Source: Aristaeella lactis (GTDB taxonomy: Bacteria; Bacillota; Clostridia; Christensenellales; Aristaeellaceae). Taken from it: DNA of 64,000 nucleotides. The position numbers and the translations under genes were made by a program. The stretch covers positions 2,170,001-2,234,000 of the forward strand of contig NZ_CP069421.1 in assembly GCF_018118585.1 (NCBI RefSeq), written 5' to 3'. The notes beneath the pieces were generated by a model that saw only the letters and a list, made by a program, of their open reading frames with translations, was not told where the DNA came from and did not search any database. Of this stretch, positions 58,123 through 64,000 are shown piece by piece (the stretch's first letter is position 1; each line of letters starts with the position of its first letter).

Positions 58123-59829
58123 CTATTTCAGCTTTTTGATCGAGAATATCGCCAACGCGATGGAAAAGACGATCCCGGCTACAGCCAGCAGGGGCACTCC
58201 GTTGGGTAGAATCGGCTTGAAATCGGTGGTGCAAAGAATGCAGGATCCGATGAACAGTACCAAAGCCACCAGCGTCAGTACGGTGTACCGCAGGAAGTGG
58301 AAGATCCGGTTTAGGGGTTCCTCATAGCCGGACAACTCGAAGCGCACCTTCGTCTTTCCCTTCACCATACCCTCCAGAACTTCAGAAGCGAGGAGAGGGA
58401 TTCTTGCTGCCTTTTTACCCGCCTTGACCAGTTCCTGCCCTTTCTCAAAAAGCTCACGCGGAATGTTCATATTCTGCCGCGCACGCTCCTTCAGCTTATC
58501 ATAAAGCATATCGAATATGTTCAGGTCAGGGCAAAGCTGCTCAATGACGCCTTCCAGGGTGGTGAGGGAGCGGGCGAGCATGGTGAACCTGCCAGGCATA
58601 GAAACGTGGTTTTTGGCAGCCAAGCTCATCACTTCGTCGAACACCTCGATCGCATTGATGTCGCTGACGCTCTTCACATTCATATACTTCTGGATGAACA
58701 TTTCTGCATCCCGGGTAAGCATAGTGCGGTCGGTTTTCTCCGAAGCAGCGCCCATACCCATGACCGCGTTGACCAAAGAGTCAGCATCCTGGATCAACAG
58801 CGCCTTGACCGCGTCTTGGATTAAATCGATATCCTTGTCCGTGACGTGCCCGATCATCCCGAAGTCGATCCAATAGGGCTTGCCATGGCTGACCAGGATG
58901 TTGCCCTGATGCGGATCGGCGTGGAATGTGCCTACGTCCAGCACCTGATGCAGGTAACTGTCCACAATCACGCGCCCGATCTCATCCAGATCGCAACCAT
59001 CCGCAGTCAATTTTTCCGTGTTGGCGACAGAGCAGCCATCGATATAGGTCATGGTAAAGATGCGTTCGGTGGTCAGCTCATCGATGACGGTTGGGCAGGA
59101 GATCAGTTCTTCGTCATCAATGCACTTCTTCCTAAAAAGACGTGTGTTTTCTGCCTCCACGCGGAAATCAAGTTCAGCTTTGGTAACACGTTCAACCTCT
59201 CTGATCACCGATTTGAAGTCGATGACCTGTTCGTCGGAATCTTCCTCGACGATGTTCACCAGGTCAACAAGCTTGTTGAGAAGCACGAAGTCTTTTCGCA
59301 TCATGTCGGCGATCAAAGGGCGCTGTATCTTGGTAACGACTCGGGTACCATCCTTGAGGACACCATAATGGACCTGTGCGATCGATGCGGATCCCAGTGG
59401 TTCATCCCGAAACTCAGAATAGATTTCGTCGTTTTTTTTGCCGGTTTCCTGCTCGATGACGGCTTTGGCCACAGCCGGGTCCAGAGGCTTTACGCTATCA
59501 CGCAGCTTTGCCAGTTCCCTGCAATACCCGACAGGCAGAAGATCAACCCGACTGGACATGATCTGGCCGATCTTTACATAGGTTGGCCCAAGATCTTCCA
59601 GGGTCGTCCGAAGCTCCTGCGGTGTAAAACCGTTGGCGTAGAAATTATGCCTGGCAAAGATAGCGATCATTTCGGTGGAGCGGTGCTTCTCGCGCTTCTG
59701 AAACGCATTGATCTCACTTTCAAGGAGCCGCTTCAGTTCCGCACTCATTTCCTCCGTACTATGTTTGATCTGTTCTTTTTCAGTTTCAAGCTTGTCCACC
59801 ATTTTTTGCGCTTTATCGTTCAGAGGCAT
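58123..59829 (-). CDS. AarF/UbiB (ABC1) family atypical protein kinase
   Basis: 568 residues from ATG 59829. KxGQ motif in YVKIGQIMSSR (near residue 87), alanine-rich loop EPLGSASIAQVHYG, catalytic-loop equivalent FHADPHQGNIL and metal DFG-equivalent IDFGMIG. Two C-terminal membrane helices. UbiB proteins are ATPases/kinases acting in quinone or lipid metabolism; an anaerobe without ubiquinone suggests lipid handling. Overlaps the DUF308 gene by 17 bp and shares its heat-shock promoter. Confidence 0.92.
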   Translation of the reverse strand: MPLNDKAQKMVDKLETEKEQIKHSTEEMSAELKRLLESEINAFQKREKHRSTEMIAIFARHNFYANGFTPQELRTTLEDLGPTYVKIGQIMSSRVDLLPVGYCRELAKLRDSVKPLDPAVAKAVIEQETGKKNDEIYSEFRDEPLGSASIAQVHYGVLKDGTRVVTKIQRPLIADMMRKDFVLLNKLVDLVNIVEEDSDEQVIDFKSVIREVERVTKAELDFRVEAENTRLFRKKCIDDEELISCPTVIDELTTERIFTMTYIDGCSVANTEKLTADGCDLDEIGRVIVDSYLHQVLDVGTFHADPHQGNILVSHGKPYWIDFGMIGHVTDKDIDLIQDAVKALLIQDADSLVNAVMGMGAASEKTDRTMLTRDAEMFIQKYMNVKSVSDINAIEVFDEVMSLAAKNHVSMPGRFTMLARSLTTLEGVIEQLCPDLNIFDMLYDKLKERARQNMNIPRELFEKGQELVKAGKKAARIPLLASEVLEGMVKGKTKVRFELSGYEEPLNRIFHFLRYTVLTLVALVLFIGSCILCTTDFKPILPNGVPLLAVAGIVFSIALAIFSIKKLK

Positions 59830-60391
59830 CTTCCGCACTCTCCTTCCCGTTTTTGAACGGCCACACCCAAATGAGCCTAAGCGTGCTCACAAAAGCGGAA
59901 AACAGGAGCGCGCCACCGATGATCCTCATGAGTAAGGTCGGGGAATCCCACCAGGGATTCAAAAAGATCAATACACCCAAAGCCATAAGCACAATGGCAA
60001 ATATGATCAGCATCCACCAACCCTTCCGATTGGAGCGGCGGGCAAACAACAGAGCATTCAACAGCGTAAACAGGCTATCTTGCACCAGCACGAATCCGAA
60101 CAGCCAGCCCAAGGCTTTCAGAAGATCCTGATTGTAAATGAGTATGAAGACGCCGAGAATAGCGATGAATAATGCGCCGGTAAAAATGATGTAGTGAATC
60201 AAGGCTTTTTTGCTTACAATGAATTCAAGCATCTCCACGAGCGCAAAGATAATCATCCCATAGCCCACGGTCACAACGAGGGTATTCACATAGCTTTCGG
60301 GGCAAATCAGCATGACCACACCGAGAGCCATCATGAGAATTGCAGCCAGTATCGACTGCCGCTTGAGTTTATCCAATGATTGAAACAACAT
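59813..60391 (-). CDS. DUF308/HdeD-like membrane protein
   Basis: 192 residues, six membrane segments in paired repeats (ILAAILMMALGVVMLICPE, MLIIFAIVLMALGVLIFLNP), the pattern of HdeD/DUF308 proteins tied to acid or envelope stress. AAGGAG upstream. First gene of an operon with the AarF-like kinase. Its upstream region is a diverged duplicate of that of hsp20 and contains a degenerate CIRCE. Confidence 0.88.
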   Translation of the reverse strand: MLFQSLDKLKRQSILAAILMMALGVVMLICPESYVNTLVVTVGYGMIIFALVEMLEFIVSKKALIHYIIFTGALFIAILGVFILIYNQDLLKALGWLFGFVLVQDSLFTLLNALLFARRSNRKGWWMLIIFAIVLMALGVLIFLNPWWDSPTLLMRIIGGALLFSAFVSTLRLIWVWPFKNGKESAEDASER

Positions 60392-60530
60392 ACAGCAGTG
60401 CTCCTTATTTAATCAGTTTAAGAAGGATTCCTCCTCGTGTGTTGATCACTTTGGCAGCCATGCCATGTTAATTTAAGCATTGGAACAGTGCTTTATTGGA
60501 TTTCTGTTCCTTTGTTCAACATATATTATC

Positions 60531-60557
60531 ATAGCACTGCTACTAGGTGAGTGTTTA
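60531..60557. promoter_or_regulatory. Degenerate CIRCE upstream of the DUF308-aarF operon
   Basis: ATAGCACTG-N9-GAGTGTTTA, aligned with the hsp20 CIRCE. About 130 bp of flanking sequence (CAGCCATGCCATGTT, CAGTGCTTTATTGGAT, CTGTTCCTTTGTTCA) also matches the hsp20 upstream region at 57935-58060. Confidence 0.75.
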
Positions 60558-60852
60558 TTATTTTTTGATATTTTTTCCTATTAGGCATACGAAACTCGAA
60601 AGAAAAACTGCTCGTTAATTGCTTATGTTTCTGGTGAAAAAAACGGAAGTTGGCTAAAGCATCACGATGGATGTGAACGAAATGCTTCCAAGGGTACGCA
60701 GTTTTCAGGTGAACTGCGTACCCTTTTTGCGTACCCCTCTGACAAAAAAGTGCGTACTCCTGACTTCGAAAAGTGCGTACCCTTGAGGGGTACGCAAAAA
60801 AATCCGGTAAGCGTTGAACTTGAACGCCTACCGGATTCGTGGTGGTGACAGT
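60558..60852. repeat. GGGTACGCA hairpin cluster
   Basis: tRNA-like GATGTGAACGA at 60670, then CAAGGGTACGCAGTTTT shared with 52.95 kb. GGGTACGCAGTT with GAACTGCGTACCC then TTTTT forms a terminator-like hairpin (about 60692-60730). Further GCGTACCC words and hairpins GCGTACCC-TTGA-GGGGTACGC and AATCCGGTA/TACCGGATT follow. No gene. Confidence 0.75.
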
Positions 60853-61124
60853 TGGACTCGAACCAGTGTTCCGTTCGCTCAATCGTCGCTGCTCGCCCTT
60901 GGAGCGGGCTCGCCGCTCGTTTATGTGTCATTCTGAGCAGAGCCGCAGGCGACGTCGAAGAATCTCCTACGGGTTCAGATCGAATCAACACACATGGGAA
61001 CCGCATAGTAATGCACCTAAAATGTCATCTCGACCAAGGCCGTTTACGGCCGCGTGGAGAGATCTTCCCCGGCCGCAGCCGGATAATTGTAAATTGATCT
61101 TCGGCGTACTGAACTCGAACCAGG
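60853..61124. repeat. 205-bp direct repeat, right copy, plus conserved flank
   Basis: 60853-61057 repeats 53361-53565; 61058-61124 repeats 53740-53804. Lacks the 174-bp hairpin module found in the left copy. Confidence 0.9.
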
Positions 61125-61300
61125 TCTCGCTGCGCTTCGCTTGCTCGGTCAAGTTCGCAATCGTCGCCCTGCTTCGCTGCCGCTTGCATGACTTGTTGCT
61201 CACTACGCTTCCGCCTCGCTTCATCTGCCACTGGCAGCGCTTCGGCTCCGCGCCCAATCGATGCGCTTAACGCATCGATTGGACACTGGTGAGAGGCCAG
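61125..61300. repeat. GC-rich repeat with hairpins before the tRNA terminator
   Basis: Contains GCCACTGGC and a hairpin CGATGCG-TTAA-CGCATCG (about 61257-61276). No gene. Confidence 0.6.
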
Positions 61301-61314
61301 TACACGGGCACAGC

Positions 61315-61343
61315 GAAAAACCCACCCGCTAGGGGTGGGTTTT
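61315..61343 (-). terminator. Terminator of tRNA-Val
   Basis: On the minus strand AACCCACCC, short loop, GGGTGGGTT then TTTCGC. Located seven bases after the tRNA 3' end. Confidence 0.85.
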
Positions 61344-61349
61344 CCCGTG

Positions 61350-61422
61350 TGGTCTGTACTGGACTCGAACCAGTGACCCCATCGATGTGAACGATGTGCT
61401 CTACCAACTGAGCCAACAGACC
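61350..61422 (-). tRNA. tRNA-Val (anticodon CAC)
   Basis: 73 nt forming a complete cloverleaf on the minus strand: acceptor GGTCTGT/ACAGACC, D arm GCTC/GAGC, anticodon stem CATCG/CGATG with loop TTCACAT (anticodon CAC), T arm ACTGG-TTCGAGT-CCAGT, discriminator A. CCA is not encoded. Pieces of its T arm and anticodon arm are scattered through the repeat regions at 53-54 and 60.6-61.1 kb. Confidence 0.95.
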
Positions 61423-61441
61423 ATAACAGGGAACGAAAGGC

Positions 61442-61470
61442 ATTATATCACGCGATAAAGATTCGGTCAA
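61442..61470 (-). promoter_or_regulatory. Promoter of tRNA-Val
   Basis: On the minus strand TTGACC (61465-61470), 17-bp spacer, TATAAT (61442-61447), about 20 bp before the mature tRNA. Confidence 0.85.
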
Positions 61471-61653
61471 GCAAAAACCTTTTATTGTTCATTGTTAATT
61501 GTTCATTGTTCATTGATCTTTTTGCCCAAAGGTCAAAAAGATCCCGCCCTCCCCCGTGGTATGCAGTGACGGGAAAGGGCGGTTCTTTATGGGGATTCAG
61601 TTTGCTATTATATTCATCCGAACCCCTTTTGTCAGTGACTAGATCACACAGCC

Positions 61654-62313
61654 TCAGCGGGCTGTTTCCTCCAGCTTTTTCAGGTTCTTCAGCATCACGC
61701 CGCCCCTGTGGATCTCGATCATTCCTTCCGCCGCAAAACGCTTCAGCATCCGTCCAACGGTCTCCCGCACGGAGTTCACCTGTCCGGCCAGCTGCTCCTG
61801 GGTCAGGCGGATCTCCGTGTCCCCGGTCTTCTTGTACAGCCGCAGCAGGCACCCCGCCAGCCGCTTGTCCAGCCGGGAAAACAGCGTCTGCTCCATCACT
61901 GCCACCACAGAGGAGAACCGCGTCGTCGCCAGCTCATAGGCGAAACACCGCACATACACATTTTTCTCGCAGAATTCCCCGAACAGCTCCACGGGAATGA
62001 TCAGGATATCGGAATCTTCCGAGGCCTCCATATGCGCCTCAAAGCTGATCTGCGCCAGCACGCAGGAAGCGGAGATAATGCAGTTGTCCCCCTGCACCAC
62101 CCGGAACAGCGTTACCTCCCGGCCTTCATCCGAAAGCAGGTATGCCCTGGTTTCCCCTTTCAGCACATGGATCATGCCCACGCATTCCACATAGGGCCCG
62201 TACATCTGTTCTCCCGTAACATAGTGCCGGATATACGCCGACTCCGCGGCACGCTTCTTTTCATCTTCCGTCAGATATTCCCAGTACGGAATCTGCTTCA
62301 GCATTTCTGTCAT
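61654..62313 (-). CDS. Crp/Fnr-family transcriptional regulator
   Basis: 219 residues. N-terminal cyclic-nucleotide-binding-type barrel (GMIHVLKGETRAYLLSDEGREVTLFRV), dimer helix, and C-terminal winged helix RLTQEQLAGQVNSVRETVGRMLKRFAAEGMI. No cysteine set typical of Fnr Fe-S clusters at the N-terminus; the sensed ligand is unknown. Clostridial relatives respond to stress or metabolites. GGAGGG upstream. The region to pcp holds no other gene. Confidence 0.92.
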   Translation of the reverse strand: MTEMLKQIPYWEYLTEDEKKRAAESAYIRHYVTGEQMYGPYVECVGMIHVLKGETRAYLLSDEGREVTLFRVVQGDNCIISASCVLAQISFEAHMEASEDSDILIIPVELFGEFCEKNVYVRCFAYELATTRFSSVVAVMEQTLFSRLDKRLAGCLLRLYKKTGDTEIRLTQEQLAGQVNSVRETVGRMLKRFAAEGMIEIHRGGVMLKNLKKLEETAR

Positions 62314-62549
62314 CTTCTCATTCCCTCCGAAACAAAAACAGGTTTTCGCTCAAAACAGGATTAAGAAAAAAACGAAGAATGATAGGTCTCTTTTGTGCGC
62401 AGATGGATAACCATTGATTTACAGGGAAATTATACCATTTTTCTCATACATATACAAACAGAAGTTACAACCGGAGTTTCTCCGTTCTAATCTGAACCTG
62501 TGGCCAGATTTCTCCGCTGCACTCACTGCGTTCGTTCCGGTCATCATCA
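62314..62549. other. Intergenic region upstream of the Crp/Fnr gene
   Basis: No gene. AT-rich part near the start codon may hold the promoter. A divergent GTCAT-like segment is possible near 62490-62530. Confidence 0.4.
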
Positions 62550-62670
62550 TATTCGGCGTAGCCGAATAATTCATATTGAACGGCTGGCCGTTCAATAATT
62601 CATATCGTCGCAGACGATAATTCATATTTGCCGAAGGCAAATAATTCATTGAACGGCTTCCGCCGTTCAA
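62550..62670. repeat. Hairpin array D: five hairpins with constant spacers
   Basis: Stems TATTCGGC (loop GTA, 62550-62568), TTGAACGGC (loop TG, 62576-62595), TATCGTC (loop GCA, 62603-62619), TATTTGCC (loop GAA, 62625-62643), TTGAACGGC (loop TTCC, 62649-62670). Spacers ATTCATA, TAATTCA, ATTCA, ATTCA. TATCGTC and TTGAACGG stems recur in array E. Confidence 0.9.
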
Positions 62671-62690
62671 AATTTCACTTACCCCTTCCT

Positions 62691-62727
62691 TTTTATTGAA
62701 AAATGCTTTTCAGGCATTTTTCAATAA
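62691..62727. repeat. Hairpin covering the end of pcp
   Basis: Arms TTTATTGAAAAATGC and its complement with a short loop span the last ten codons and the stop of pcp. Confidence 0.75.
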
Positions 62728-63250
62728 ACCTTTCCACTATCTCCCCAAACGCCTCCGCCTTCTCCCTCTCCGCCGGCACATGAATGAACTGCACCGGCAC
62801 AGCGCTCTTCACGCCCGCCAGGTAGAAGGTGTCATTACACACATAGGTTCCCGCGTCTTCGGATACTTCGATCCCGTATCCTTCCGCCTTCATCTCTTCC
62901 GTGATGGCATCCACGGGAAACACCGTCAGGTATTCCTCCGGCCCGTCCGCCAGGATCTTCTCCCCTTCCGGCTTATTCCCTTCATTGTCCGGGATCCGGG
63001 CATTCCGCTCATTCCTTCCCCGGCGTTCCGGGGTCACCGCTGTCCGGCCTCCGGCCTCCCCCAGCAGAAAGATACAGTCCGCCTTACAGGTCAGAGCCTT
63101 CTCCGCCGCCTTCCCGAACACCACCGGCAGCAGCGCCTTTTCCACCCCGGCCCCGCCAATCTCCTTCGGCAGCTTTTCCAGCACCGCCGCGGACGTATTC
63201 ACCGCGCTTCCGCCAAACGGTTCAAACGCCGTGATCAGAATCTTCTTCAC
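62693..63250 (-). CDS. pcp: Pyroglutamyl-peptidase I
   Basis: 185 residues from GTG 63250 (GGAGGAG seven bases upstream). Cysteine peptidase C15 removing N-terminal pyroglutamate. Active-site Glu in LGEAGGRT, Cys in YVCNDTFY and His in FIHVP are all present; N-terminal LITAFEPFGG is the family signature. Somewhat shorter than the usual 200-215 residues. The last ten codons and stop form one arm-pair of a hairpin, so the C-terminus may have been replaced by repeat sequence. Confidence 0.93.
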   Translation of the reverse strand: MKKILITAFEPFGGSAVNTSAAVLEKLPKEIGGAGVEKALLPVVFGKAAEKALTCKADCIFLLGEAGGRTAVTPERRGRNERNARIPDNEGNKPEGEKILADGPEEYLTVFPVDAITEEMKAEGYGIEVSEDAGTYVCNDTFYLAGVKSAVPVQFIHVPAEREKAEAFGEIVERFIEKCLKSIFQ

Positions 63251-63300
63251 TGTTTTCTCCTCCGGAATCATTTCCCCGTATTGTGTACATAATTATATCA

Positions 63301-63499
63301 TATTTGCCACAGGCAAATACCCCGTGCGAAGCACAGTAACTATCATATGCCTGGAAGGCATAATTCATATTGAACGGTCTCCGCCGTTCAATAATTCATA
63401 TCGTCGCAGACGATAATTCATATGTCAAAGCAATGAATTGCTTTGACATAATTCATTCTTGCACTGGAGCCGTTGAGCACCAACGGTCTCAGTGCAAGT
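63301..63499. repeat. Hairpin array E: seven hairpins
   Basis: Stems TATTTGCC (loop ACA), GTGC (GAA), TATGCC (TGGAA), TTGAACGG, TATCGTC (GCA), TATGTCAAAGCAA (palindrome 63421-63450) and a nested CTTGCACTG...CAGTGCAAG hairpin with inner CCGTTG/CAACGG (63458-63499). Spacers ATTCATAT or close. The segment CCCCGTGCGAAGCACAGTAA also occurs in array C. The rest of 63500-63583 has no recognisable feature. Confidence 0.9.
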
Positions 63500-63583
63500 C
63501 TGTTCGTACATTACAGAAAATTTACAAAAAAATTTCAAAACCATGGCACAAAATCCCCTCCTCATTCGTCTATATATATGAGT

Positions 63584-63597
63584 ATGTTCTAGAACAT
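63584..63597. promoter_or_regulatory. Perfect palindrome ATGTTCTAGAACAT
   Basis: 14-bp palindrome 20 bp before the start of the last gene, overlapping its leader. The GTTC/GAAC half-sites resemble repressor operators, but spacing is shorter than the usual LexA box. Confidence 0.5.
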
Positions 63598-63617
63598 GAA
63601 CCGGAGGAATTAACTGT

Positions 63618-64000
63618 ATGACCAAGAAAATCGTTTCCCTGTTCCTTGCCCTGGCCCTGCTGGCAGCAGTTCCCGCCTTTGCGGAACCCACTGAGATCGA
63701 TGGTATTTCCGACCGTAACATCAAAATCAATCGTGCCGGCCTCAACCCTTCCGCGGATGACGTGATCGGCGAAGGCTTCAGCCCCACTACCGGCCGCGCG
63801 CTGGATGAAATCGAAGCCCCGGACGGCTTCCTGGGTGTTTCCGTCACCGGCCAGTACCAGCCGATCATGGTACAGATCTCCAATTCCGGCAACGGCGTCG
63901 GCGTTAGCAAGAGCGGCAAGCTGTACATCGTCGCCCCCGTCAACGGTTCCTATTCCGATGTGGTCTATGAAGCGCCCCAGAAGAAGGGCGGCAATGAAAC
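63618..64000 (+). CDS. Secreted DUF3048-like protein (partial, runs off the window)
   Basis: First 127 codons seen. CGGAGGA precedes ATG 63618. Signal peptide TKKIVSLFLALALLAAVPAFA, then SPTTGRALDE, PIMVQISNSGNGVGVSKSGKLYIVAPV, SYSDVVYEAP. The layout (TG..., P.MV.I.N, ...A..VYE) resembles DUF3048/YerB-type secreted proteins, but the C-terminal half is outside. No lipobox cysteine seen. Confidence 0.65.
   Translation, partial: MTKKIVSLFLALALLAAVPAFAEPTEIDGISDRNIKINRAGLNPSADDVIGEGFSPTTGRALDEIEAPDGFLGVSVTGQYQPIMVQISNSGNGVGVSKSGKLYIVAPVNGSYSDVVYEAPQKKGGNE

Noticed and set aside
62550-63499. CRISPR array
   Set aside because: The regularly spaced part (ATTCATAT) is only 7-8 bp, and the variable parts are perfect palindromes, not unique spacers. 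No cas genes are in the window.
63584-63597. LexA/SOS box upstream of the DUF3048-like gene
   Set aside because: Half-sites GTTC/GAAC are only two bases apart, whereas the Gram-positive LexA site needs four between GAAC and GTTC in the other order.

Overview
The window reads as a chromosomal stretch of an anaerobic, fermentative Clostridia-type Firmicute of fairly high GC, possibly a gut or rumen lineage. This rests on a full-length pyruvate:ferredoxin oxidoreductase, strong AGGAGG ribosome binding sites, sigma-A type promoters, a CIRCE operator, a TipA-like MerR regulator, WG-repeat and DUF3048-type secreted proteins, and many short conserved clostridial proteins. No species can be named from the sequence alone.

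Layout. 1-9.1 kb is core metabolism and information: a GNAT/mannose-6-phosphate isomerase fusion, dUTPase, RsmA, PFOR and ArgS. 9.5-19.7 kb carries a VanY-fold protein that has lost its zinc ligands, an SDR reductase, a DMT exporter, two polysaccharide deacetylases, serine acetyltransferase, a two-gene chromate transporter, a MATE exporter and a methyltransferase. 19.9-48.9 kb is rich in regulation and secreted proteins: four ECF-type sigma factors (two followed by membrane-anchored putative anti-sigma proteins, two fused in frame to large C-terminal domains), a MerR regulator, several acetyltransferases, secreted proteins of unknown function, a RAYT transposase and a DUF134/NifX regulator. 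48.9-61.4 kb looks like an accessory zone: HIT and beta-lactamase-fold genes framed by matching repeats, a second MATE exporter, an IS remnant, a phage tape-measure fragment, an ornithine-cyclodeaminase-like gene, and a CIRCE-controlled heat-shock set (Hsp20, DUF308 protein, AarF kinase). It ends at a tRNA-Val whose anticodon arm is copied 7.3 kb upstream. 61.6-64 kb has a Crp/Fnr regulator, pyroglutamyl peptidase and the start of a DUF3048-like gene.

The most unusual content is intergenic. At least five families of short repeats fill nearly every gap: (1) palindromic REP-like elements with a GGGACGGT core, densest around the RAYT gene; (2) arrays of short hairpins with three- to six-base loops, separated by a near-constant ATTCATAT spacer; (3) larger modules holding several hairpins whose stems differ between copies by compensatory changes, with one filled/empty site pair visible inside the window; (4) AT-rich tracts of 7-8 bp period; (5) a GTCATTYYGA...GAGATCTC repeat. 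Several repeats begin exactly at, or supply, the stop codon of the neighbouring gene. The covarying hairpin module and the variable-stem/constant-spacer arrays are the best candidates for something not yet described.
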